A model generated the notes under the pieces. That model made no database searches. It was not told where the DNA came from and saw nothing but the letters and a program-made list of their open reading frames with translations. Source: Alitta virens (Eukaryota; Annelida; Polychaeta; Phyllodocida; Nereididae). From it: 64,000 bases of DNA. Position 1 is the stretch's first letter. Each line of letters starts with the position of its first letter. A program made the translations under genes and the position numbers. Positions 25,501-35,910 of the stretch are shown here, piece by piece. The stretch covers positions 69,789,829-69,853,828 of the forward strand of contig OW028573.1 in NCBI GenBank assembly GCA_932294295.1, in the 5' to 3' direction.

Positions 25501-27644
25501 TTTAGGGCACTTATATGCTGATCAAGGAAGATTTCATGTACGTATGAAAAAATTCTCTGAGATTAAGAAATGTGTCATGCAGTAAAATGACAAGGAATTT
25601 TTAGATAAGAGTCTTTAAATAATGTCCTTTGTTTTTCAGGATGCCATTAAGACTTATCATGAAGCCATTGACAGGAGACCAAGTCATTATGCGCCACAGA
25701 GTCTTTTTAATATGCTTGGTAAGACAAATTAGCATTGGTGTTTATATCTTACAAAAATTTCTGGTCTGCCTTGCTTGTATTATATTGGAAACATTGATGG
25801 TATGCATTACATTTGCATAATATTGACAAAAGGCAACAACGATGTAAAAAAAAAAAAAAAGGTTTGTTTCCGATTTCCGACCGATTATTTAATTTTGTCT
25901 TGACCTTTTTTTTGTTTTTTAAAGAAAGTAAAAACCCCTTTTTTGCTTTTAACCTCGAATCTGAGCGAAAGAACTAAAAATTAGAAATAAAATCACCTGC
26001 AACAAAGTCATTGGAAGCAAAACAATAGATTTTTCTTTCCGCCTTTATGATCAAGCATTTAATGTTATTAAATGTTTTCTTTGTAGGTGAGGCATATTCC
26101 AAACTGGACCAACTTGATGAGGCTGAGAAATGGTACAAAGAAGCACTGAAAGTGAAGCCTGATCACATTCCTGCCCACCTTACCATGGCCAAACTCAAGT
26201 ATAAAAAGGTAAATATGATAAAGTATGATTTGATGTAAATCCAGAGAGCCATGTAGTCAATATTTGGGATATTTGTCCTACAACAAGTCATATATTTGGT
26301 AATTATTAAAAGCTGCCAGTACAGCTCCAGTAGCCACACAATCAATAGGTCTATATAACTGGCATTTAAACACTATTTTAACTGATATTTTGTTTTACAG
26401 GGTATGACCAGTGCCGCAGAACAGTGGTTCAAGAAAGCTCTAACTCTCGATGCGCAACAGGGGTCTGTTCATCAACATTATGGTAAGTTAGATATTTTCA
26501 TCTTGAAGAAAAATGAAATAAAATAAAGTGAAATTTTGATTGGAGAGAGAAAATTTAAGGAAGAATTTCTTGAATTAAGTAGTATTTTCTTGATTGACAA
26601 GAGTATATATTGTCCTAGGAATATTTATTTGAAATAAATGAATCAAAGCCCGCTAAAGTATTAAATAACTATTATTTGAAGAAAGATTGAGAAAGTATTA
26701 CGTACTTAGATAAAAAAATATATTCTGGCAGTGTAAAAACAATTCATGTCAATATAGGAATGATTTCTCACTTAACTCTTTAGTAAATTTGCAATATTTT
26801 TATGCAGGTCAGTTCCTGGGAGAAGTTGGCCGTCATGTAGAAGCTGCTAGTCATTATCAAGAGGCTGCAAAATACCTGCCTAATGATTTTGAACTTCTTT
26901 TCAACACAGCTAATGCTTTAAGGTAAAAACCTGTACTAAATTAGAACTGTTTACATGCTAATCTTTTCATTTAGTAGCTTGACAAAGAGGTTCAGCTGGC
27001 ATTTCAGGTTGTTTTTTTAAAATTATGTATAAACGTGTAAGGTTTTCATTTTTTCAGGCAAGCTGGAAGAAATTTAGAAGCAGAGGACTACTACAAAAGA
27101 GCTGCAAAAGTGAAACCAGATGTAAGTCATGACAGTGTCGAGTAAACAGTCAGAGTAAACAGTCATAGTATCTTGTTGATATAACCAATGTAAGCGGACT
27201 GGGTTGAGAGTGAAAACATGATTTCTATCTCTTCCAAGTCACATGTGGATTTTTGGCATTTCATTGGCTAAAAAGATATGGGGAAGATGTTATTATTGCT
27301 TCGTATATGTAACTAACTGCATCAATATATTTGAACTTTTCTGTTGCGGTAAAATACTTGGAATTAAACACTATTCTTGTGGTAAAATACTTGGAAACAC
27401 TATTGTTTTAATGATATTTTTAATGAATCTGTTTATTCCCTCTTATATGGGCTCATTCCATTTACAGGTAGCAACAGCACACATGAATCTTGGAGCGATG
27501 CTGCATTTTAATGGAAAACTGGCAGAAGCAGAGCAAAGCTACATGACTGCCCTGCGACTAAAACCTGATGACTCAGTGACTCAGAATAATCTGAAGAAAC
27601 TGCGAAGCTTGATGCAACAGAAAGCAAACAAAGGCGAGACGTGA
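3921..27644 (+). CDS. TMTC2: TMTC2-like transmembrane and TPR protein, 12 coding exons, 5' partial
   Basis: Exons: 3921-4500, 11172-12045, 12299-12413, 24941-25026, 25208-25269, 25415-25537, 25640-25718, 26087-26208, 26401-26482, 26808-26922, 27058-27121, 27468-27644. All junctions are GT/AG and all phases agree, giving 826 residues plus a stop; human TMTC2 has about 836. The N-terminal half has several hydrophobic helices and family signatures (NDFWGT-like DDFWGTPLTHSGSHKSYRP, AHPIHTEAVAGVVGRAD, SKEQGVTVLAV), then the DUF1736 region (FDWSMDAVPL, FIPATNLFFYVGFVIAERVL). The C-terminal half carries about nine TPR motifs (AWGNLG, AYLNLG, ALYNLG, AHMNLG). The family is known as ER-membrane O-mannosyltransferases acting on cadherin-type domains. 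The motif order and C-terminal TPR sequence fit TMTC2 better than TMTC1, 3 or 4. The missing N-terminal exon should hold the luminal acidic residues. No frameshift or internal stop was seen. Confidence 0.9.
8577..8690. repeat. Imperfect GCA-rich trinucleotide repeat
   Basis: A run dominated by GCA with ATC, GTA and GAA variants. The open frame across it is low-complexity Ala/Ser/Thr and does not look like a gene. Confidence 0.75.
9176..9214. repeat. 13-bp tandem repeat, three copies
   Basis: Three perfect copies of GAGACTGAGCCAT in the TMTC2-like intron. Confidence 0.95.
10386..10446. repeat. Imperfect (GCA)n repeat
   Basis: GCAGCAGCAGCAGTAGCAGC-type repeat in the same intron; open in several frames as poly-Ser or poly-Ala, as expected of a triplet repeat. 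Confidence 0.85.
11172..12045 (+). CDS. TMTC2: TMTC2-like exon: DUF1736 region and C-terminal TM helices
   Basis: Largest exon (874 nt), acceptor TTGTGTTTCAG, donor CCAAAG|GTGAGT, phases 0 to 1. Encodes residues 195-485 plus one base. It includes MGNTPP, the conserved FDWSMDAVPL, a hydrophilic Asn/Ser-rich loop (about residues 320-375, with a SSNSDDET stretch), PATNLFFYVGFVIAERVLYIPS and a last TM helix before the VNPAK that leads into the TPRs. Confidence 0.95.
12299..12413 (+). CDS. TMTC2: TMTC2-like exon: first TPR
   Basis: Acceptor TTGTTTCAG, donor AACCT|GTAAGT, phases 1 to 2; residues 486-523. Encodes AWGNLGSILNTQGK and then EAYRSALQHRGNMADVHYN, the first TPR after the membrane region. 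The upstream intron is only 253 bp. Confidence 0.93.
14396..14446. repeat. 17-bp tandem repeat, three copies
   Basis: Three consecutive copies of a 17-bp unit containing GGGTAGGTTCTGCA, plus a partial fourth. Confidence 0.95.
18052..18122 (+). tRNA. tRNA-Gly (anticodon GCC)
   Basis: A 71-nt cloverleaf. Acceptor GCATCGG pairs with CCGATGC, with discriminator A at 18122. Anticodon stem CTCGC/GCGGG, loop CTGCCAC, anticodon GCC at 18084-18086. The T arm has the B box GGTTCGATTCC, and the A box lies around TGGTTCAGTGG. It differs from the usual animal tRNA-Gly(GCC) at only a few paired positions. CCA is not encoded, as in eukaryotic nuclear genes. A TTTT pol III stop follows at about 18125-18128. 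It lies sense within a TMTC2-like intron and appears intact. Confidence 0.96.
19145..19325. promoter_or_regulatory. Candidate GC-rich regulatory block in TMTC2-like intron
   Basis: A locally GC- and CpG-rich stretch in AT-rich intron. It contains GCGGGCGC, GATATGGCGGCGCCAAA, two ATTGG (CCAAT-type) motifs and TTGGCGCGAA, which resembles an E2F site. Activity as an enhancer or internal promoter is inference. Confidence 0.3.
19873..19972. promoter_or_regulatory. Candidate ETS-site cluster with CACGTG
   Basis: One CACGTG at 19873 is followed within 100 bp by eight GGAA/TTCC cores, several in the high-affinity CCGGAAG context (19885, 19907, palindromic TTCCGGAA at 19951). Such clusters are typical of ETS-driven, TATA-less promoters. 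A 137-codon minus-strand ORF (19516-19929) overlaps but is not recognisable. Confidence 0.35.
20680..20752. promoter_or_regulatory. Candidate homeodomain-site cluster
   Basis: Six or more ATTA/TAAT cores (CTAATTG, CATTAAC, ATTATTAAG, CAATTAG, CTAATTAG, CAATTAG) within about 75 bp. Nearby intron is AT-rich, so chance is possible. Confidence 0.2.
23739..23751. repeat. Homopolymer C run
   Basis: Thirteen consecutive C bases in the TMTC2-like intron. Confidence 0.9.
24247..24300. repeat. Imperfect GCA/GTA trinucleotide repeat
   Basis: CAGCAGCAGTAGCAGTAGTA-type run in the TMTC2-like intron, similar to those at 8577 and 10386. Confidence 0.8.
24941..25026 (+). CDS. TMTC2: TMTC2-like exon: TPR 2
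   Basis: Acceptor GTCTTTGCAG, donor ACAA|GTATGT, phases 2 to 1; residues 524-552. Encodes GILLQEQKRYSEAIESYKMA then CRPKLT, matching the second TPR of TMTC2. Confidence 0.93.
25208..25269 (+). CDS. TMTC2: TMTC2-like exon: TPR 3
   Basis: Acceptor ACTATTGCAG, donor GAG|GTAAGG, phases 1 to 0; residues 553-573. Encodes MAYLNLGIVYGLTGKKAEAE, the first part of TPR 3. Confidence 0.93.
25415..25537 (+). CDS. TMTC2: TMTC2-like exon: TPR 3 end to TPR 4
   Basis: Acceptor CATTTTCAG, donor CAT|GTACGT, phase 0 at both ends; residues 574-614. Encodes MYIKC, GLKDPRLHENTK and ALYNLGHLYADQGRF. Confidence 0.93.
25640..25718 (+). CDS. TMTC2: TMTC2-like exon: TPR 4 second helix
   Basis: Acceptor GTTTTTCAG, donor CTTG|GTAAGA, phases 0 to 1; residues 615-640. 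Encodes DAIKTYHEAIDRRPSHYAPQ and SLFNML, the family's APQSLFNM element. Confidence 0.93.
26087..26208 (+). CDS. TMTC2: TMTC2-like exon: TPR 5-6
   Basis: Acceptor TTCTTTGTAG, donor AAG|GTAAAT, phases 1 to 0; residues 641-681. Encodes GEAYSKLDQLDEAEKWYKEA and DHIPAHLTMAKL. The DHIPAHLT element is conserved in TMTC2. Confidence 0.94.
26401..26482 (+). CDS. TMTC2: TMTC2-like exon: TPR 6
   Basis: Acceptor TTTTACAG, donor TATG|GTAAGT, phases 0 to 1; residues 682-708. Encodes AAEQWFKKALTLDA and SVHQHYG. Confidence 0.92.
26808..26922 (+). CDS. TMTC2: TMTC2-like exon: TPR 7-8
   Basis: Acceptor TTTTTATGCAG, donor TTAAG|GTAAAA, phases 1 to 2; residues 709-746. Encodes QFLGEVGRHVEAASHYQEAA and FELLFNTANALR. 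Confidence 0.93.
27058..27121 (+). CDS. TMTC2: TMTC2-like exon: TPR 8 second helix
   Basis: Acceptor TTTTTTCAG, donor CAGAT|GTAAGT, phases 2 to 0; residues 747-768. Encodes QAGRNLEAEDYYKRAAKVKP. Confidence 0.92.
27468..27644 (+). CDS. TMTC2: TMTC2-like last coding exon: final TPR and stop
   Basis: Acceptor CATTTACAG, in phase 0; residues 769-826, then TGA at 27642-27644. Encodes AHMNLGAMLHFNGKLAEAEQ, then LRLKPDD and a short basic C-terminus ending KGET, closely matching the TMTC2 C-terminus. Confidence 0.94.
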   Translation, partial: VATAHMNLGAMLHFNGKLAEAEQSYMTALRLKPDDSVTQNNLKKLRSLMQQKANKGET

Positions 27645-28745
27645 CATGGTGCCTACAGCTTAGGAGGAGAGTGACTCGTTTTTGTGCCCCACTTGTGATG
27701 GATGCAGGATGACTCGGCCGAGATTGCAAGGAGGGTTGTGTAAGCTCGAGCTGGCTTATTAGCAGAGAGCAAGAGGCAGATGCATGTCATTGACACAAGA
27801 GGGCAGCATCGATAGTCAGGCTGTTTAGTTGGCATCCCTGGCAGCTACACCTACAGTCTTGTTCCAATGTGATATTAAAGAGTCTTATTGTGATATATTC
27901 TGTTGCTGGAATTCTAGTGAATGTGTTGAAGCACTTACTCTAGTGTGTATTGTCAACTTCACCATCAGTATTTTAGTCAGTTATGATAGATTTTGTACTG
28001 GAGAGATTGATCTGGCTGGGAGTGCCAGTGGTTATAAGAAACTTGTACTGGGAGTGATTAGGGTGATGAACTTAAACATTCCTTGTGATTATTCCAATTG
28101 ATAAATCAAAACATTTACTTGTAAAACAAGAACACAATAATTTGTATATAATGATATTCTTTGTTATAATCTATTGATTAATGAATTTCCATTCCACTTT
28201 GATTGTGCAACCTGACCACAGCGGTACATTCCCTAGTGAATTGTTTGTTGTTTATTTGTGAGTCACAGGGTTATGAAGTGTTATTTGTGAGTTGTCACAG
28301 AAGTTTGTTTATATTTTATGAAAAGACTCACTATGTGAGTGTATTTTTGTTACTGAAAGTTGTGTTGGAATGATGTAATGTTATGAATGATATTGGTGAA
28401 AGTGTTCTATGCATAATATTACCCTGTCATTGTCAACTGAATGCTTTAATATTAAGCTTCTCTCATTGTCGCCAAAATGTTGATATTCAATCTAGTCGGT
28501 CTTATTTTGTTCTGTGGTCACAAGAATTAATGCTCATATTAAGGCAACTTATCCTTAAAGTTCTTTTAAGCCATAGAGAACCCCACAGTTAATGGTATTG
28601 TTTATCCTACGAAATAAGACTTCAGCTGTAATGTTTCTGAATGGTGCCATTTGTGCCATAGATATTGTTCTACTTGTTTCTTTAAAAAAAAAAGAAAGAA
28701 AAAAGGTTTGAAAACCAAATAAAAATGTTGAAATGACTTTTGCAT
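27645..28745 (+). other. Probable TMTC2-like 3' UTR
   Basis: About 1.1 kb of non-coding, T/A-rich sequence after the stop. A canonical AATAAA at 28718-28723 would place cleavage near 28740-28750. The end is inferred from this signal only. Confidence 0.5.
28718..28723 (+). terminator. Candidate poly(A) signal of the TMTC2-like gene
   Basis: AATAAA about 1.07 kb after the stop codon, followed by a T-containing stretch. Confidence 0.5.
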
Positions 28746-28799
28746 CCGTGTTATCTAGTTTGGATACCGACAAACTTGACCATTTTCACGATATTGAAA

Positions 28800-29388
28800 T
28801 TAAATCAGGTGATCCATTTCAATGGGGAGAAAAAGTAACGGTGCCTACAGGGGACACTACGATCGTAGCAGATACAAAGACGATATGAGGACTTCACTAC
28901 ATCATTGTTACATGGATGATGTCACAATATTGATGACATCATTAAACAATTCTTATCTGCTACAGAGACCTCTGGTGGTACTTTTCCTCTTCATTCTGGT
29001 CCCACCCTGACTCGTTCCCGTTCATGTAAGGAGACAGGTTGCTACTGTCAATCGGAAGGCATCAACCAATCAGATCACAGAAATCGCCAGACTCAATCTA
29101 AGTGTTATTCACTGGGGGAACCAGAGAGGTCCCACCCTCCCCTACATGCATTTTGCATCTGTAACTTAGTACAAAATGCTTGGTCTTTTAAGCATTATAA
29201 AGGAATAGGCAAGAGGAACATTTCTGGCTCAGTTTAATTAACCTGCCCTATAGATTTGTTTCCTATTTGAAAAATTTTCAACTCACAAACTTGCCAGACC
29301 TCATGGTCAGTTGTATCTTAGACTTTGCAGCAGCAGCAGCAGCCTTGCTTCTTCTGATGCTTTTACCTGATTTTTGGACTTGTTTACA
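28800..29388 (+). other. Possible left end of DIRS-like element 1
   Basis: Non-coding stretch before the gag-like start at 29389. It has two GGTCCCACCCT-type motifs (about 28999 and 29130), a TATAAA-like site near 29197 and a CAG run at 29325-29341. It could be the terminal or leader part of the element, but I did not find a matching right terminus. Confidence 0.25.
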
Positions 29389-31043
29389 ATGGCTGATGGT
29401 GTTGATTCATGGGAGTTTAAAAGTGGTGTGAACTGTTTGAGCTGGAGGAGGACACTAAAATTGCTGAAATCCAAGGGCTTTAAATCGTACAAGACCATCA
29501 ACAGGCTCGAAAAAGACCAGTAGTACTTTGCAAAGTCTTTGGCCAATGTCCCTGCACAATTATTGATGCTGGAGGAGGCTGTCCTGGAATTAACTGGTGG
29601 CAAGCAGGACATCAACCAAGGCAGGAAGGATCCAACCCAGCACCGGACCACACAGGTCTCAACCAGGAACCAGCACTGCATCTCAGGATCCACTGTCAGC
29701 CCTGCAGAATGGATCATCGTTGTCTGCTCATGAAGTGGCCAGCCTATTGCACGGACCTCTGATCAAGAATTCCCAAAAAACTTTTAAATTGCCCTCATGG
29801 CACAAGGGCTCACTTCCAGGACTGGGAGGATGAGCTGGCACAAGATCATGACAAAGATGTTTTTCTTAATGGCTTTATTAATGGCTTGTCACTTATTGAT
29901 GGCAACCCCAAGGATGTACCCCCTGCTTACACTGCTAATCACCCAAGTGCTTTAGATGCATCCAATAAGGACATGGTATAGAGACTCATACAATTGAAGA
30001 AATACAAGATGGAAATTATGCAGTGCTTCCTCAAGCCCCCACCTCTAGTCTATGCCGTTGCAGCAGTCCCCATACCTAATGGTGATTTTAGGCTTATCCA
30101 TGACTTGTCCCGACCACACTCTAATAGTCTCAATGAATTTGCTTGCAAAGATCCATGCAAATCTTACCTGTCCACCTTAGATCTTCAGTGGGCTTATATA
30201 TCTGTACCTATCAAGGAAGATGAGCAGACACTTACAGGTCTATCTTTTACTTTTATGCAGGACAACCATCCTACATACCTGGCAGATTGAAGGCTTCCTT
30301 TTTGGTGCAAGCTAGAGCCCTGCCATATTTAATAGACTGACCACAGAGCATCCAGTGTATGATGCTCAGAAAGGGCTTCAATGTTAGCTGCTATCTGGAT
30401 AATATTTTTTCCAAGCCCCTACAAAGATTGAGTGTTCTCTGGCTCTGAATGCATTGATCCCAACTGCTACGTAAGTTGGGTCTGAGGATTAACTGGAAAA
30501 AAGTACAAGATCCAAGCCAGAGCTTGACCTTCCTTGGGATTAGGATTGTCACAGTTAAAGGATCTTTATGTTAAGACCCTGATGAAGCATTGGATTTAAC
30601 ATTTTGGATGTTTTGGAAAAAAAGAGACTTTCAAAGACTCAACTGCAAAGCCTACACCCTTGGGGAAGTGCTTTCATGGCCAGCATTTTCAAAGTCATCA
30701 GCCTGCTTCATTTGCCTCAACATAAAATGTGTTTGAATATTCAGACCTGACCTGGTTGCTTGCCTTAATCAAGACCATAATGTTTGCTTGCTATGGGAGC
30801 ATAGAGCCTGCGTTTCCATTTTACAGATAGTTTAAGTGTTGGTGGTGGAGCCTTCTGCCTGGATGATTGATATTAAGGAATTAGCTATGACAGCTCACTG
30901 GGCCCCTGTATATGCTGGCTAGCTTGACCTTTATTAATAGCAATTGTGCAAGAAACACAGCTAATCTAGCCGCACATGCTGACACTAGCTGACTACACAC
31001 CCCTTCTCTTATCAGCTAAAAGTACGGACTCATAAAATGTTGG
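29389..31043 (+). mobile_element. DIRS-like retrotransposon, degenerate copy 1 (sense)
   Basis: A gag-like frame starts at ATG 29389 with an in-frame TAG at 29521. Remnants of reverse transcriptase follow: VPIPNGDFRLIHDLSRPHSN, LDLQWAY (motif A) and CYLDNIFS at about 30389-30409. Here the usual YLDD reads YLDN (30392-30403). Thumb/RNase H remnants (INWKKVQDPSQSLTFLGI, PWG) follow. The motif order and RLIHDLSRP...SLN pattern are those of DIRS/Ngaro elements, not LTR elements. It lacks about 40 bp encoding VDEALRHCTPG, which copy 2 retains, and has several frameshifts. No tyrosine recombinase or terminal repeats were found. The 3' side is cut by an antisense LINE tail at 31044. Confidence 0.75.
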
Positions 31044-33237
31044 TTCAATTCAATTCAATTCAATTCAATTTATTCATGCTCACCACTGAGTGGTATGGAG
31101 CCAAAGATAAAATAAAATAAAAAGTTCAAAATACAAAAAACATAATTTGAAATACAAAAAACATACAATTTGAAATACACAAATCATAGATGTTGACCAG
31201 GGGCTATGAGCTAGTTGTGAATCCCTCCATTGTTGACTATTTTCAAATTTTGTTACAACAATATCACACAATTTTGAGAGCTTCGCTAAAGTTACATTTT
31301 CTTTCAAATTAAAGAGTTCTATCATTTTTGCCATATTCGGTTGTAGTAATACATTTTTAAGAGAGAGATTCTGTTTTGGTGGAAAAAGGGACATTCTATT
31401 ATGAAGTGGTACTCATCACCTAGGGTCCTACTATCTTCTGACTGACACAGTAAATGATACCTTTCATTTCTTTCAATGTGCTTATGCCGGCCAGAAATAA
31501 TTGGTAATTTATTATTGAGGCATCTAATCTTAGTAAGGGGCCTACATTGCTTTCTATTTAATAAGTTTAGGTAAGAAGCTAGCTGATGTTTTTGATGTAG
31601 TTCTGTGTAAGTTAAACATTGGCGATTAGAATTTAGTTCTGCATCTTGTTCCTGTCTTCCTATATCAGTGAGTTTGTTGCGCATTGTTAGTTTAAGCCAG
31701 TCTTTATTAAAATGTGTTAAGTCTGCATGCCAGAGATAGGTCATTCCTGACTTGTTTAGAATATTATTAACTTTATTGAGCCATGGGGCTTTATAGATAT
31801 CTTTATCATACAGTGCTCTTAATAGCCTATACATGATGAGTTAGTTTGCAACATTTTTTACTGTTTATTTTTACCCAGTAGTTAAATATCCTATTCTCAA
31901 CAGTTTCTGATAGTTTATGTCGTCCTAACTCTTTGAGAACTAACTTATTTGGTGTGTACTTGTGTACTCCTAATAGTTTTTTGCATAATTTAATATGAAA
32001 TTTTTCTAGTAAGGATAAATCTTTAAAGCCCCAGATCTCGATCTCCGACTCACCGAATAGAAATTTGGGATATTTACGCACTTTGCCCCATGAACAGATC
32101 ATAATTTTTGTCTTTAATGTGTTCACTGTTAGGGACCATTTTTCACAATATTCCTGCAATGCAGTAAGTGCTTTCTGTAATTCTGCAGGACTCTCAGCTA
32201 ATAGAATGGTGTCATCTGCATAGAGCATGGCAAACAGTTGTAGATATGTGCATATATTTTCAGAGTAGATTTGCTCTGTTATCTTTGAGAGTTCACTGTA
32301 ACTCTTACTTAGGAATTCCTGAAAATCATTTAGGTACATAGTAAAGAGGATTGGCGAAAGGTTTTCCCCTTGTCGTACGCCTATATTACAACTAAAAAAC
32401 TTTGATGTCTGGTTTTAAACTGCGACGCAAGATTTAGCATTTTCATACATATTCCTTATGACATTAAAACATTTTCCATTGATATTATGACCTAAGAGTT
32501 TTACCCAGAGTGATGATCTTTCTACCAGATCAAACGCTTTCTTGTAATCGATAAACGCACAACACACTTTTTAATTTTTATTTTGATATAAAGTAATCAG
32601 AGTATGTAAAACAAATATGTGGTCAGTGGTGGAATAGCCACTCCTAAAGCCCGTCTGTTCCTCACCTAATAGACTCTTACTTTCTAGGTAATTGGTTATG
32701 CTACGATTTAGCAATGACGTGAACAATTTACCCATGCAGCTTAGGAGGGTGATACCCCTGTAGTTGTCTGTATTAACCCGTGGGCCCTAACCTTTGTATA
32801 GTGGTTTTATGAGACCTATGGTCCTCACACGGCATGTAACCATGTTCTAGAATCTTATTAAAGAAGGCTACCGTTATTTCCAGGATGCTATGTAGGCTAT
32901 TTTTAAAGAACTCATTTATGATTAGGGTCATCCCTGCAGCATTGTTGTTTCTTTATTTTTTTATACATTTTTCTACTTCCTAAGTTGTGATTTCTTGGTT
33001 TAATTTATCATTTATATCAATATCATTTTGAGTCTGTGACTGGTTGTCAAAATGTTCTTCAAATTTACTAAGCCCTATCTGAGTTATGGCTTCATTTACT
33101 ACATCTTTTTTTTTATTAACGCCCAATAGTCTTTGAGGTTTGTGGATTTTAGATTCCTTAATTTAGAATGTATTTGTTTGTTATGTTGCTTCTTAGCAGA
33201 ATGTAATGTATGTTTATACTGTCTGGCCTTATGTCTG
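31044..33237 (-). mobile_element. Non-LTR retrotransposon (LINE), copy 1, antisense, 5'-truncated
   Basis: On the minus strand it reads RT fingers remnants, then YADDTILLAESPAEL (YADD at 32222-32211), then a C-terminal region with LGDEYHFIIECPFF. It ends in a short-unit tail of about five AATTG-type repeats at 31044-31070. Two separate open frames (32339-31827 and 31834-31322) and multiple breaks show it is dead. A deletion near 32040 removes the YLGCKI...PILLYGCEIWG segment kept in copy 2. The RT and tail fit CR1/L2-like or jockey-like LINEs; the clade is not certain. Confidence 0.8.
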
Positions 33238-34616
33238 ACCAAATCAAAAAATTTTTAAATTGCTCTCATGGCACAAGGGCTCACTTCCAGGACTGGGAGG
33301 ATGAGCTGGCACAGGATCATGACAAAGATTTTTTTCTTAATGGCTTAATTAATGGCTTGTCACTTATTGATGGCAACCCCAAGGATGTACCCCCTGCTTA
33401 CACTGCTAATCACCCAAGTGCTTTAGATGCATCCAATAAGGACATGGTAGAGACTCATACAATTGAAGAAATACAAGATGGAAATTATGCAGTGCTTCCT
33501 CAAGCCCCCACCTCTAGTCTATGCCGTTGCAGCAGTCCCCATACCTAATGGTGATTTTAGGCTTATCCATGACTTGTCCCGACCACACTCCAATAGTCTC
33601 AATGACTTTGCTTGCAAAGATCCATGCAAATATATCACTGTTGATGAAGCACTGCGTCACTGCACCCCTGGATCTTACCTGGCCACCTTAGATCTTCAGT
33701 GGGCTTATAGATCTGTACCTATCAAGGAAGATGAGCAGACACTTACAGGTCTATATTTTACTTTTTTGCAGGACAACCATCCTACATACCTGGCAGATTG
33801 CAGGCTTCCTTTTTGGTGCAAGCTAGAGCCCTGCCATATGCAATAGACTGACCACAGAGCATCCAGCATATGATGCTCAGAAAGGGCTTCAATGTTAGCT
33901 GCTATCTGGATAATATTTTTTCCAATCCCCTACAAAGATTGAGTGTTCTCTGGCTCTGAATGCATTGATCCAACTGCTACGTAAGTTGGGATTAACTGGA
34001 AAAAAGTACAAAATCCAAGCCAGAGCTTGACCTTTCATTGGGATTAGGATTGACACAGTTAAAGGCATTGGACTTAACCCCCTACATTTTGGATGTTTTG
34101 GAAAAAAGAGACTTTCAAAGACTCAACTGCAAAGCCTAGGTGGTCGCTTAAACTGGGCTGCAAATGTACACCCTTGGGGTAGTGCTTTCATGGCCAGCAT
34201 TTTCAAAGTCATCAGCCTGCTTCATTTGCCTCAACATAAAATGTGTTTGAATACATTAAGTCAGACCTGACCTGGTTGCTTGCCTTAATCAAGACCATAA
34301 TGTCTGCTTGCTATGGGAGCATAGAGCCTGCGTTTCCATTTTAAAGATAGTTTAAGTGTTGGTGGTGGAGCCTTCTGCCTGGATGATTGATATTAAGGAA
34401 TTAGCTATGACAGTGGAGGCCACAACTCACTGGGCCCCTGTATATGCTGGCTAGCTTGACCTTTATTAATAGCAATCGTGCAAGAAACACAGCTAACACC
34501 TTAGTAGGTCATTACATCAAGGGAGCTGATAAAAACATTGCTGACAGCAGCCGACTACACACCCCTGGTCAAGCCCTTCATTTATCAGCTAAAAGTACGG
34601 ACTCATAAAATGTTGG
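33238..34616 (+). mobile_element. DIRS-like retrotransposon, copy 2 (sense)
   Basis: Near-identical to 29760-31043 but more complete. One frame (33210-33548) gives DWEDELAQDHDKDFFLNGL and DGNYAVLPQAP. A shifted frame (33463-33846) gives the RT region with FRLIHDLSRP, VDEALRHCTPGSYLATLDLQ and WAYRSVPI. YLDN lies at 33903-33914, and LQSLGGRLNWAANVHPWG (DIRS-type thumb/RNase H) at about 34124-34180. HYIKGADKNIADSS near 34507-34550 is the end of the RNase H region. Frameshifts make it non-functional. Confidence 0.78.
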
Positions 34617-35910
34617 TTCAATTCAATTCAATTTATTCATGCTCACCACTGAGTGGTATGGAGCCAAAAATAAAATAAAATAAGTAGTTCAAAATACAAA
34701 AAACATACAATTTGAAATACAAAAAACATACAATTTGAAATACACAAATCATAGATGTTGACCAGAGGCTATGAGCGAGTTGTGCAATCCCTTCATTGTT
34801 GACTTTTTTCAAATTTTTTTTTTACAACAATATCACACAATTTTGAGAGCTTCACTAAAGTTATATTATCTTTCGAATTAAAGAGTTCTATCATTTTTGC
34901 CATATTCGGTTGTAGTAATACATTTTTAAGAGAGAGATTCTGTTTTGGTGGAAAAAGGGACATTCCATTATGAAGTGGTACTCATCACCTAGGGTCCTAC
35001 TATCTTCTGACTGACACAGTAAACAGTACCTTTCATTTCTTTCAATGTGCTAATGCCGGCCAGTAATAATTGGTAATTTATTATTGAGGCATCTAATCTT
35101 AGTAAGGGGCCTACATTGCTTTCTATCTAATAAGTTTAGGTAAGCAGCTAGCTGATGTTTTTGGTGTAGTTCTGTGTAAGTTAAACATTGGCGATTAGAA
35201 TTTAGTTCTGCATCTTGTTCCTGTCTTCCTATATCAGTGAGTTTGTTTCGCATTGTTAGTTTAAGCCAGTCTTTATTAAAATGTGTTAAGTCTGCATGCC
35301 AGAGATAGGTCATTCCTGACTTGTTTAGAATATTATTAACTTTATTGAGCCATGGGGCTTTATAGATATCTTTACCATACAGTGCTCTTAATAGCCTATA
35401 CATGATGTTAGTTAGTTTGCAACATTTTTCACTGTTTATTTTTACCCAGTAGTTAAATATCCTATTCTCAACAGTTTCTGTTTATGTCATCCTAACTCTT
35501 TGAGAACTAAATTATTTGTAGTGTACTTGTAGTTTTTTGCAGAATTTAATATGAAATTTTTCTAGTAAGGATAAATCTTCAAAGCCCCAGATCTCGCATC
35601 CATAAAGCAGGATTGGGGAGATCATTTGGTCAAATTACTCTGACTGGATGTCAATGGGCAAGTCTAGATTATAGCATTTATGCGTTAGGCTAAATAGAGC
35701 TCTATGCGCCTGATTAACCTGGGCGTTTTTAGCTTTCACAAACTTGATATTGCAACTAATTTTACATCCAAGGTAATTATAATCTCCAATTCACCGAATA
35801 GAAATTTGGGATATTTACACACTTTGCCCCATGAACAGATCATAATTTTTGTCTTTAATGTGTTCACTGTTAGGGACCATTTTTCACAATATTCCTGCAA
35901 TGCAGTAAGT
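34617..35910 (-). mobile_element. LINE copy 2, 3' part (antisense), left of DNA-transposon insertions
   Basis: Begins with three AATTG-type tail units at 34617. It continues with the C-terminal ORF (35403-35050) and a PILLYGCEIWG segment (about 35580-35800) missing from copy 1. The reading is interrupted at 35910 by element A, within codons of the RT domain just after the YADD region. Confidence 0.8.
35905..35910. repeat. 6-bp target-site duplication of element A (left)
   Basis: GTAAGT; repeated at 36777-36782 on the other side of element A. The empty site is preserved in LINE copy 1 as GCAGTAAGTGCTTTCTG at about 32162-32178. Confidence 0.85.
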
